Shown piece after piece: positions 14,680 through 22,490 of a DNA stretch of 32,390 nt. Origin of the DNA: Gemmatimonadota bacterium (GTDB taxonomy: Bacteria; Gemmatimonadota; Gemmatimonadetes; Longimicrobiales; Gaopeijiaceae); NCBI GenBank assembly GCA_022563405.1, contig JADFNK010000026.1, forward strand, positions 1 to 32,390, given 5' to 3'. Position numbers and translations under genes: made by a program. Each line of letters opens with the position of its first letter. Positions within the stretch are counted from its first letter, which is position 1. The notes beneath the pieces are model-generated. The model was not told the DNA's origin. It searched no databases and saw only the letters and a program-made list of their open reading frames with translations.

Positions 14680-16914
14680 CTATCGCTCGCTGAGTCGGAT
14701 TGGCATCGTCATGGCACCGTTACCGGCCGAATCCCAAGCTGCGAAGCGCACCCAGGCCTGGCCCGTCGCGTCGAACGGGATCGTGAAGGTATGGCTGCCG
14801 AAAGGAGGGAGATCCTTGGTCGACACGACTTGGGTCGTGGTCGTTTCACCATCCCCGTAGACGACCTCGACGAAATCGAGCGGGAACGTCCACTGGACTT
14901 CGGCGGTGAGTGTCGTGTTCGCCCCCACACCGTCGTACCGATGGGACGGGATGAGCACTTCGCCCGAAGTCACGAAGTAGTTCCCATCCATCAGGGCGTC
15001 GATGATCGGAGCGTACTCACCCGGCTCCGGCAGCTCGCCGATCCGCAGGTAGCTCACCGGGCCATTCGCGTAGATATCGTCGCCCGGGGCCTTGGCATAA
15101 GTCTCGGTGATGGCCAACAGATACTTCGGCCGAAGTGACGTGTCGGCGATCCAGTTGTTCATGTCGTCGAGCAGCGGGATCACGCGGAAGTCGGACAACC
15201 GAACCTCGGACAAGTCGGAGCCCATACCCCAGCGCCAGCCCACTCCGCGGTAACGATCGCTGCGGAAATGAGGTGTATCGGCGACGGCGTCGGGGAAACC
15301 CGTGGAGCCCTTGGTGCGTGGGTGGGGCATGTAGACGAGCATGTCCTCGGCCTCGATCATGGTCATCAAGTCCTGGGCACTGCCGATGTTGTACATGCGA
15401 CCGTACTCGGGGTGCTCCGTAACCAGAGGGGTCCCCGGTGCGCGCTCATCCACGTAGTAGACGGGGTGCGAGAAGAGGAGGTCCCAGTGGCCGCCGAGAA
15501 GATTGGTGTTCTCCAGCTCCGGCATCACGATGAAGGTGTCGTCCGAGTGGCGCCGCGCTCCCTCGAACAACCAGTGGAGCTCCTCCAACTGGGTGGCGTC
15601 ACGCGGCCGGTCGACCGGTCCCGCGATGGTGATACCGGCCGCACGCAGTGCCTCGAAGTCCGAGAGCCGGGTATCCATGCTCCCGGACGCGATAAGCTGC
15701 CGGCCAAGATTGGTGTGGTAATGGCTGCCCATCACCTGGTAACCGGGCAGTGGCCTGTATACATCTCCGTTCGTGAAGGCGAGCGCCCCGTCGAACGCCT
15801 CGGACGCGTCGCCGAGTGTCGGGTAGAAGTAGCCTGCCATGTGCTGCTCGGATCCGGGCGGTGCGCTGTATAACGACCAATTCGCCAGATACCTCTCCAC
15901 GACTTCCTGCTCGCCCTGTCGGATTCCAAAGCTGAACGACGACTCGTCATCCTTGCGGTACCAGTTGTTGCCGACGTTGATCTCGATCTCCCTCGCCCAG
16001 AAAAACGTGTGCGGCGGCGGGAACGCGGCGATCGCACCTCCGCTGGTCTCGGCGACCACCAGACGGTTCGCGGCCCGAAGCACCACATGATCTGAGTTGG
16101 CTGGGCCACGAAGCGAGTAGGAGTGCTCCTCATTGGCGACGTCCCGCCAAGCGATCCTGCTACCCTCGAGATCGAGGCCCGTGAGGCCGACGTCGTACTT
16201 GTAGGCGACCGAAGGCAAATCCGTGGAGGCAACGGCCTCGACCCGGATGAGGTTGGTCCCTTCGTAGACGGTCAGCACCAACTCTCCCGAGAAGGAGCCG
16301 AGCCGCATTCCCGGGAACGCCACCTCCAGCCGGGCGCCGTCTGTCGTGACCACGCAGCCTTCGGCGTCGTAGACCGCGTCGGCACGACGGATCTCGTCGG
16401 GCGACCGTGGGAGACCCGGTTGGCCGGCCACGCCGGACGCGGGGGGAGGATTACCCCTGCTCACTTCGGTACGCAGGTCGAGCGGGGCGTCCCAGAACAC
16501 GTCCCACTTGTACCTATCGATGACCTCCTGAGTAAGCTCCACGCCCAGATTTCGTAGCGGACTGAGCTGTTGGTTGCTGATCCGCCGCAGGCCCTCGGTG
16601 ATCTTGAATTCGATTCCCACGTCGGTTGCGATGGTGGCCCACGTTCGGCCTTCAAGCCGGATCGCCAACTCAGCAATGGTTGGTGTACCGTCGACGATGC
16701 TGAGCCCAAGCCTGAGCTGCTCGTTTCCGGCACCCGGCCACTGGACCAGGAGTACATCGTCCGACACGCGCGCGGTGATGCCGCCGGTCGGTGTGTAGCT
16801 CGTCAGGTCACAAACCAGCGGCGAAACAGGGTTGGCGGCTTGGACAAGAGCGGTCAGGCCGGCGGGAGTGGAAAACGTTACGGCCAGAACGACCGTACAT
16901 TTCATGAACGACAT
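14680..16914 (-). CDS. Secreted PHP/CehA-McbA-like metallohydrolase
   Basis: About 744 residues from ATG 16914, preceded by GGGGGTGAG; a GTG at 16920 and an ATG at 16905 are alternatives. A signal peptide is present (to about LVQAA). The N-terminal 390 residues are beta-rich and unrecognised. From about residue 390 a PHP-type metal site can be read: SHYHTN (about 395), MPELENTN (about 466), FSHPVYY and YMPHPRTK (about 530), and GMGSDLSEV. A late GNYFVTSGEVL followed by a beta-sandwich end resembles CehA/McbA-family proteins. A metal-dependent phosphoesterase or amidohydrolase role outside the cytoplasm is inferred; no substrate can be named. It is divergent from the phosphoesterase gene, with a shared 137-base promoter region. 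Confidence 0.7.
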   Translation of the reverse strand: MSFMKCTVVLAVTFSTPAGLTALVQAANPVSPLVCDLTSYTPTGGITARVSDDVLLVQWPGAGNEQLRLGLSIVDGTPTIAELAIRLEGRTWATIATDVGIEFKITEGLRRISNQQLSPLRNLGVELTQEVIDRYKWDVFWDAPLDLRTEVSRGNPPPASGVAGQPGLPRSPDEIRRADAVYDAEGCVVTTDGARLEVAFPGMRLGSFSGELVLTVYEGTNLIRVEAVASTDLPSVAYKYDVGLTGLDLEGSRIAWRDVANEEHSYSLRGPANSDHVVLRAANRLVVAETSGGAIAAFPPPHTFFWAREIEINVGNNWYRKDDESSFSFGIRQGEQEVVERYLANWSLYSAPPGSEQHMAGYFYPTLGDASEAFDGALAFTNGDVYRPLPGYQVMGSHYHTNLGRQLIASGSMDTRLSDFEALRAAGITIAGPVDRPRDATQLEELHWLFEGARRHSDDTFIVMPELENTNLLGGHWDLLFSHPVYYVDERAPGTPLVTEHPEYGRMYNIGSAQDLMTMIEAEDMLVYMPHPRTKGSTGFPDAVADTPHFRSDRYRGVGWRWGMGSDLSEVRLSDFRVIPLLDDMNNWIADTSLRPKYLLAITETYAKAPGDDIYANGPVSYLRIGELPEPGEYAPIIDALMDGNYFVTSGEVLIPSHRYDGVGANTTLTAEVQWTFPLDFVEVVYGDGETTTTQVVSTKDLPPFGSHTFTIPFDATGQAWVRFAAWDSAGNGAMTMPIRLSER

Positions 16915-17051
16915 CAACACTCACCCCCGGTGTTCGATGGACTGCGTGACAAGGCCGGAAACCGTGACCTTCCCGGCCAAGAATATCGGCTCTCCGCGTG
17001 GTGGGCTACATTCGTCCTTTGCTCCGCCTCCCGACCTCGAGGGATCTTGAT

Positions 17052-18227
17052 ATGGCCCGTGTGCTCAGATCGCCGAAAAAGAGGCTACTACGCGGAACGA
17101 TGGGTCTCTTGTTGGCCGTCGGGTGGGCCGTCACGACAACGTGTGCCACGTACCAGCTGTACAGCGACTGCGTCGCACCTTCGTCGCCATGCCCCGACGA
17201 GGGGCCAAACGATCAGGACGCGGTCCTTTTCTTGATCGGGGACGCGGGTGCCAAAGGGTTCGACGACAACCCTGTGCTCCAGCATCTGAAGGCCGCGGTG
17301 ACGGAGTTGGACGAGCGTGGTGTTCCGACGACGGTGCTCTTCCTCGGGGACAACGTCTATGACGAGGGGCTGCGAAAGGACGACCCTGAAGATCTCAGGC
17401 TCCTGGGGGCACAGGTCGAGGTGGTCGCGGGGACGTCGGCTAAGGGGATCTTCTTACCAGGGAACCACGATCGGGCCAACACCGCGAAGGAAGAGGGACT
17501 CGAACGCCTACTGAATCAAGAGGAAGCGCTCGGAGGCTTCGGCGCCGATGTCAGCCTCAGGCCTCGTTCTGGATGTCCCGGCCCCGAGCGAGAGAACCTG
17601 GTGGATTCCAGTGGGCGTATCTTGGCCACCCTCGTCCTGCTGGACACTTCCTGGTGGATGCTCGAGCCGCCCACCGACCCAGGATGCAGTCCCTCGATGA
17701 AGGTGGACGTGGTTCAGGCGGTGGAGCGTGTGCTTTCTGAAGCGCCGAACGTCCCCGTAATCGTGGCCGCCCACCATCCGCTGAAGTCAGGGGGGCCGCA
17801 CGGAGGAAATTCCGGGTTTTTCAGGTGGCTGGGGTACAAGCTCGGTTTGCTTGGGGGCGACCTCAACGCTCCGGCGTACCGAACCTTGATCGATAGCCTG
17901 TCCGCGGTTTTTGGGCGAGCCTCACAGCCCATCATCTATGCGGCCGGGCACGAGCACTCGCTCCAAGTCATGGACGAGGCGGTGGTGGGTGCCTCCGTCC
18001 TCCACCTCGTTTCTGGCAGCGGTAGTAAGGTCACGGCTGCCAAGGCTGTCGAGGGTAGCCGGTTCGTGGCCGGGCTACCGGGATATATGCGCCTCGACTT
18101 CCGGTCCGGTGGCAGAATTCAACTCGGCGTGGTCGCCGAATGTTCGACGGAAGCGGTTGATACGAACCTGTGTCCGGGGGGAGTGCCGGGCCGCTTACAG
18201 AGTGTCTACCGGTCACGCGTCCGCTAA
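17052..18227 (+). CDS. Purple-acid-phosphatase-like metallophosphoesterase
   Basis: 391 residues from ATG 17052 (GAGG about ten bases upstream). An N-terminal hydrophobic segment (about residues 17-33) exports or anchors it. All five motifs of the purple acid phosphatase branch are present in order: GDAG (D64, the DxG form rather than DxH), GDNVYDEG (D100), GNHDRA (N138, H139), VAAHHPL, and AGHEHSL (GHxH). The enzyme should hydrolyse phosphate esters at a two-metal centre in the periplasm. GNHD instead of GNHE is a small deviation. TAA is followed by a run of A residues; the 194 bases to the next gene hold no other gene and include a repeated GCGCCGTATA shortly before the peroxiredoxin gene. 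Confidence 0.85.
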   Translation: MARVLRSPKKRLLRGTMGLLLAVGWAVTTTCATYQLYSDCVAPSSPCPDEGPNDQDAVLFLIGDAGAKGFDDNPVLQHLKAAVTELDERGVPTTVLFLGDNVYDEGLRKDDPEDLRLLGAQVEVVAGTSAKGIFLPGNHDRANTAKEEGLERLLNQEEALGGFGADVSLRPRSGCPGPERENLVDSSGRILATLVLLDTSWWMLEPPTDPGCSPSMKVDVVQAVERVLSEAPNVPVIVAAHHPLKSGGPHGGNSGFFRWLGYKLGLLGGDLNAPAYRTLIDSLSAVFGRASQPIIYAAGHEHSLQVMDEAVVGASVLHLVSGSGSKVTAAKAVEGSRFVAGLPGYMRLDFRSGGRIQLGVVAECSTEAVDTNLCPGGVPGRLQSVYRSRVR

Positions 18228-18421
18228 AAAAAACCTCTGTTTCCCGCGCCGTGTTCCAGAAGTCCCGGAGGCTGCGCTGGACAAGACCCTCCACACGGTC
18301 GTAGGCTCGTACTTCGATCCCGAAGCGCCTGCACAGAGAAGCGCCTCCCTGACCGCTCGTATGCGCGCCGTATAGGCGCCGTATAAGCGTCGGACGAGAG
18401 CCTGTATAAAGGAGACACCAC

Positions 18422-19081
18422 ATGTCGGTACAACTTGGTGATGAGGTCCCTGACTTCACGGCGGAGACCACACAAGGGACGATCCAGTTCCATGATTGGA
18501 TTGGGGATGGCTGGGCCGTGCTGTTCTCGCACCCCAAGGACTTCACTCCGGTCTGCACGACCGAGCTGGGCGCCGTGGCAGCCCTCGAGCCGGAGTTCAA
18601 GAAGCGCAACTGCAAGATCGTCGGCCTGAGTGTCGACTCGGTCGGTGACCATACCGAGTGGTCCAAGGACATCGAGGAGGCCACGGGGCACGCAGTCGGT
18701 TATCCACTCATCGGAGACACCGATCTGGCGATTGCCAAACTCTTTGGCATGCTCCCAGCCAGCGCGTCCGGCAGCGCCGGCGTACGGACAGCCGCCGACA
18801 ACGCCACCGTACGCAAGCTGTTCATTATCGGGCCGGACAAGAAGGTCAAGCTCACCCTCACCTATCCCATGACCACGGGCCGCAACTTCCATGAAGTGCT
18901 TCGTGTTCTGGACTCGATCCAGCTGACGGCCAACCACAAGGTCGCGACCCCGGCCAACTGGAATCAGGGTGAGGACGTGATCATCGTGCCTTCGGTTTCC
19001 AACGAGGAAGCCGAACAGAAGTATCCCCAGGGATGGAGCTCTCCCAAGCCATACTTACGCATCGTATCCCAGCCTGAGTAG
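18422..19081 (+). CDS. 1-Cys peroxiredoxin (AhpC/TSA, Prx6 type)
   Basis: 219 residues, with AAAGGAGA well placed before the ATG. The peroxidatic site is intact: P38, T42 and C45 in HPKDFTPVCTTE, with the later Arg in NATVRKLFIIGPD. The length and the long C-terminal part (ANHKVATPANWNQGEDVIIV and PKPYLRIV) mark the Prx6/1-Cys group. It reduces hydrogen peroxide and organic peroxides in the cytoplasm using a thiol donor. The DinB-fold gene begins 39 bases after the stop and is probably cotranscribed. Confidence 0.96.
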   Translation: MSVQLGDEVPDFTAETTQGTIQFHDWIGDGWAVLFSHPKDFTPVCTTELGAVAALEPEFKKRNCKIVGLSVDSVGDHTEWSKDIEEATGHAVGYPLIGDTDLAIAKLFGMLPASASGSAGVRTAADNATVRKLFIIGPDKKVKLTLTYPMTTGRNFHEVLRVLDSIQLTANHKVATPANWNQGEDVIIVPSVSNEEAEQKYPQGWSSPKPYLRIVSQPE

Positions 19082-19120
19082 GGGAGCGAAGACCATTTTT
19101 CTTCGAGAAGGAAGATCTCT

Positions 19121-19612
19121 ATGAGCACGCCAGCCTTTCTGCAGGGGATTCTGGGACACGAGCGCGGACTCTTCTGCAATGTCGTAGGAGCGGTCCTCGA
19201 GGAAGGCCGGGGGCAGCGGGCCGACCCCAAGGCCCGCAGCGCCGAAGAAATCATCGAACATTTGATCGGGCACAACCAGGATCTGATCGAGCTTCTGGAC
19301 GACGGCGTGATTCATCATCGCATGCAGGTGCCCTTCGAGACGATCGAGGGAGCGGTCGCGACACTGGACCAGACGTTTGGCGAGATCATCGATCGGCTTG
19401 GCCGTACGGATGAGGAGAGCTGGATGAGTCCGGCGAAGTTCCTTTTCGGGGAGCAGTTGATCATGGAGGGGCCCCGAATGCAGCTTGCCTGGGGCCTCTT
19501 CTTGGACTCTGTGCACCACCGCGGGCAGCTCAGCACCTATCTGCGGCCGATGGGCAGCAAAGTTCCCGCGATCTACGGCCCGTCCGCCGACGATCAGGGG
19601 GAGGGACACTAG
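19121..19612 (+). CDS. DinB/YfiT-fold putative metal-dependent hydrolase
   Basis: 163 residues, with AAGGAAG before the ATG. A four-helix DinB fold is indicated by IIEHLIGHNQDLIELLDDG (H47), the central loop (MQVPFETIEG) and DSVHHRGQLSTYLRPMGSKV near the end. In the family the metal is usually held by three His; here H47 and H133 are present, but the position four residues before H133 is D129. Some relatives act as thiol transferases (bacillithiol or mycothiol dependent) in detoxification, which would fit the neighbouring peroxiredoxin, but that is inference. Its stop codon lies inside the first copy of a 20-base tandem duplication. Confidence 0.85.
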   Translation: MSTPAFLQGILGHERGLFCNVVGAVLEEGRGQRADPKARSAEEIIEHLIGHNQDLIELLDDGVIHHRMQVPFETIEGAVATLDQTFGEIIDRLGRTDEESWMSPAKFLFGEQLIMEGPRMQLAWGLFLDSVHHRGQLSTYLRPMGSKVPAIYGPSADDQGEGH

Positions 19613-19633
19613 TTCAGGGGGAGGGACACTAGT
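19594..19633 (+). repeat. 20-bp perfect tandem duplication over the dinB-like stop
   Basis: TCAGGGGGAGGGACACTAGT is present at 19594-19613 and again at 19614-19633 without a gap. The first copy encodes the last residues and the TAG of the DinB-fold protein; the second is untranslated. It looks recent because both copies are identical. Confidence 0.95.
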
Positions 19634-19662
19634 ATCAGTGAAGTCGTGCGGACAGCGACCTT

Positions 19663-21456
19663 CTAGGGCAGCCTAAACACGAAGAGGGTGTTGCCGCCGC
19701 CCCGCTGCCGGATCTCCCGCGTCAAGCTCCGGTAGTTGACCCCCCCGCCAGCCGCGATGGCGATATACTGAACGCCGTCTACGCTGTAGCTCACCGGGTA
19801 CCCTCCGGCACTAGAGTTGAGGATCTGCTCCCAGAGAATCTCACCGGTGTCGGCGTCGAAGGCCCGGAAACGCCTTGCGTCGTCGGTGACGAAAACCAAC
19901 CCGCCGCCCGTGGTCAGCACCGATCCGCCGATCCCGGCCCTTTGCCGATGCTCCCAACGAGTCCGCCCCGTGGCCACGTCCACCGCCGTGAACTGACCCA
20001 CCTGCTCGTCGGAGTTCGGCACGTGCACGCGCTGGTAGGTCGCTGAGGCGTGGTAGTCGCCGATCTCGTGGTCCACCGGATTTAGCGCGTAGTTCATACA
20101 CGTGTTGTTGTTGGGCACGTAAAGGGCGTTCGTCTGGGGGCTGTAGGCGACCGCCTGCCAGTTGATGCCGCCCCCGCCGAGGGACGGACAGACGAAAACC
20201 GTGTCCTGGATCGCCGAAAGCTTGATGGCTGGATTCGCGATTCCCTTCCGCCCCTCCACATCGACACCCACGATGACGTTCTGGTAGTTCGTCTCTCGCG
20301 CCCAGAGGAAGTCCCCAGTGGCGGCGTCGAGTGTCCAGACAATGCCCGGCTTGCCCGGAACACCGGTGACCACCTTGCGTCGCCCGCCCGGCGTGATGTC
20401 GGGATTCAGCCATGCCACGGCGTCCGGGTCGGGCGCCACCTCGGTCTCTACCAGGATGCGCTCGAAGGGGTGGTCCAGATCCCAATCGTCTCCAGGGAGA
20501 TGTTGGAAGTACCACACGATCTCGCCGGTGTCGGCGTTCAGGGCCAGCGTCGAGTTGGTGTAGAGGACGTCACCACCTTGTGTGTCCCGCTGGACCGATC
20601 CCCACGGAATCGGCACCGCAACGCCGACATAGATCAGGTTCAGGTCCGGATCGTAGCTTGGGGCGATCCATGCGGAGCCTCCGCGGCGTTGCTCGTCTGG
20701 AAGAGCCCCCCAGGTTTCGCTTCCGGGCTCCCCCTGCTTGGGGATCGTATGCGTGCGCCACAGCTCCTCGCCCGTCTCCACGTCATGGGCCGAGATCCAG
20801 CAACTCGTGTTGATGTAATAGCAGCCGGACATACCCGCGACGATCATACCGTTGAAGACCTGGGGCCCACCGGAGTAGTGCTGTCCGATGGTCCAATCCC
20901 CGACCTGATGCTCCCAAACCACCTCTCCTGTACGAGCGTCGAGTGCGACCAGATAGGCGTCGTGGGTGGCGATGATGAGATGGTCGCCGTACAGCACCGC
21001 GTTGCGGTTGGCGCATGCCAGGCTCGCCGCATGATCCACCCGCTCGCGGCGGTATTCCCAAATTCGCGTTCCGTCCCGCGCGTCCACCGCTTCGATGAAG
21101 TCGCACGCCTGAGGCAGGAACATGACACCGTCGTGTATCAAGGGGGTCGTCTCCTGCAATCCGCCCGCCATGGTCCACGCCCACGCCAGGCGGAGGCTGC
21201 CCACGTTCGACGTATTGATCTGGTCGAGCGGACTGTACCCCCAGTGGCTGTAGTTTCGCCGCCACATCAGCCACTCTCCGTCCGGCGGGTTGAGCAGCAT
21301 GGCTTCGGTCACGGGCGTGTAGTCGTCAATGAGCGATTGAGCCTGGGCGACGGAGCATGCGCTGAAAACGCCGATGAAAACACCGATGCCGCAGGCGACG
21401 ACACGAGACGTGACGGTGCGATTCGCACCGCGGCGTGTCGGGGGGCGATGAAACAT
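19663..21456 (-). CDS. Periplasmic PQQ-type beta-propeller dehydrogenase, no haem domain
   Basis: 597 residues from ATG 21456; an upstream GTG at 21507 would overlap the preceding gene and precede the signal peptide, so it was rejected. The signal peptide ends near SVAQAQ and has an Arg-rich n-region (PTRRGANR). Propeller blades show DARDGTRIWEY, DARTGEVVWEH, DVETGEELWR, NADTGEIVWYF, DAATGDFLWA and DADTGEILWEQ, with the PQQ-pocket signatures GDDWDLDHPF and GGGGINWQAVAYSPQTNALY. No CxxCH is present, so an external electron acceptor is needed. It is last in an operon behind a TIM-barrel and an alpha/beta-hydrolase gene. The fusion at 5589-7772 is a paralogue sharing the SC(W/F)I(S/T)AHD segment with an extra Cys pair. 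The substrate is unknown. Confidence 0.92.
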   Translation of the reverse strand: MFHRPPTRRGANRTVTSRVVACGIGVFIGVFSACSVAQAQSLIDDYTPVTEAMLLNPPDGEWLMWRRNYSHWGYSPLDQINTSNVGSLRLAWAWTMAGGLQETTPLIHDGVMFLPQACDFIEAVDARDGTRIWEYRRERVDHAASLACANRNAVLYGDHLIIATHDAYLVALDARTGEVVWEHQVGDWTIGQHYSGGPQVFNGMIVAGMSGCYYINTSCWISAHDVETGEELWRTHTIPKQGEPGSETWGALPDEQRRGGSAWIAPSYDPDLNLIYVGVAVPIPWGSVQRDTQGGDVLYTNSTLALNADTGEIVWYFQHLPGDDWDLDHPFERILVETEVAPDPDAVAWLNPDITPGGRRKVVTGVPGKPGIVWTLDAATGDFLWARETNYQNVIVGVDVEGRKGIANPAIKLSAIQDTVFVCPSLGGGGINWQAVAYSPQTNALYVPNNNTCMNYALNPVDHEIGDYHASATYQRVHVPNSDEQVGQFTAVDVATGRTRWEHRQRAGIGGSVLTTGGGLVFVTDDARRFRAFDADTGEILWEQILNSSAGGYPVSYSVDGVQYIAIAAGGGVNYRSLTREIRQRGGGNTLFVFRLP

Positions 21457-21487
21457 GGTCACTTGGCTTGACTCCTCGTCCACGCGC

Positions 21488-22444
21488 CTACAAGACCTGT
21501 GCTTCACGCATCACGGCTTCGCACTTCCGGCGGATTTCGGTGGCGACCTGGAATGGATCACCCCTCACGAACTCCGCACGAAACAACTCTACCGATAACG
21601 CTCCGTTGTACTCCTTTTCGGACAACTTCTGAAGGATGCGCACCACTGGTGCGATGCCGTCGCCGGGAATCAACCTGTAGTCATTGTTCGTCAGTTCGCG
21701 GGGAGCATCGAGCAGGTCCTGGAAGTGCGCGTGGGCGAGCTCGCCGGGCTCGAGCAGGTCCAGATCCTGAAACTTGCTCAGTCCCGACCAGAAGTGGAAA
21801 AAGTCGATCATCGGTCGGACATTGGGATGCGCCGCCTCGCGAATCGCGCTGAGCGCCGACGTCAACGTCGCGAGGTGGGTCGACGTGCGGAGGAATTCGA
21901 TCATCGCCGTGAGGTTGTACTCTCTCGCGATCTCTCCCGCCTCGCGGATGCAGTCCGGGGCTGCTGCGAAATCCTCGGCGGTGACTCTCCGGTTCGTGGT
22001 CGACGGGGAGTAGATCTTCTCCAGTCCAAGACTGGCAAATTGCTCGCAGCGCCTTCTCCACGTCTCCAGGGATGTTTCCCTCGCCGGACCGGGGATCCAG
22101 AGATCCGGCAGGACCGCGGCGGCGCACACCGGCGTGAGCCCCAGATCGTTCATAAGGCTTCTTGCGCCGGCCAACGTATCGTCCCGGAGGAACCCGTCGA
22201 GCATGCGGTCGTTCAGCTCGACGTACTCGATTCCGGCTCTCGCCCAACCCTCGAGCGATCCGCGGAAGCCGGCCGCCCGGGAGGTATTCTGGTGAATACT
22301 GAGCAGCATCTTACCCGCGGGAGCGGTCTGGGCGTGCAGCGACGGTGCCAGCGGCGCCTTCACCGTCGGCGTCAGAGGCGCGGGCTCCAACCGCGCCAGA
22401 GGCGCCGCCAAAGAAGCCAGAACGAAGGTTCGTCGAGTCAGCAT
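21488..22444 (-). CDS. Exported TIM-barrel, sugar phosphate isomerase/epimerase-like
   Basis: 318 residues. The N-terminus MLTRRTFVLASLAAPLARL is a Tat-like or Sec signal, as in many exported members of this family in environmental bacteria. The xylose-isomerase-like barrel shows strands ending in IEYVELND, MIEFLR (Glu), MIDFFHFW (Asp/His), HAHFQD (His) and LSVELF (Glu), the usual metal-ligand set. Family members isomerise or epimerise sugars, or process their 3-keto forms. The gene lies 46 bases downstream of the alpha/beta-hydrolase gene and directly before the PQQ gene, so the three probably form an operon. An oxidised-sugar or cyclitol substrate fits but is inferred. Confidence 0.85.
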   Translation of the reverse strand: MLTRRTFVLASLAAPLARLEPAPLTPTVKAPLAPSLHAQTAPAGKMLLSIHQNTSRAAGFRGSLEGWARAGIEYVELNDRMLDGFLRDDTLAGARSLMNDLGLTPVCAAAVLPDLWIPGPARETSLETWRRRCEQFASLGLEKIYSPSTTNRRVTAEDFAAAPDCIREAGEIAREYNLTAMIEFLRTSTHLATLTSALSAIREAAHPNVRPMIDFFHFWSGLSKFQDLDLLEPGELAHAHFQDLLDAPRELTNNDYRLIPGDGIAPVVRILQKLSEKEYNGALSVELFRAEFVRGDPFQVATEIRRKCEAVMREAQVL

Positions 22445-22490
22445 CAGCCTACTGTATCGTCAATCGCGGGTCGCCGCCACAGGGTGGCTG

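Noticed and set aside
13486-15138. 550-codon plus-strand open frame opposite the aldo/keto reductase and PHP genes
   Set aside because: It spans two real genes and their gap on the opposite strand, and its translation has no domain; a GC-rich antisense frame.
18228-18421. Small open frame between the phosphoesterase and peroxiredoxin genes
   Set aside because: No ribosome binding site and no sensible sequence; regarded as untranslated leader.
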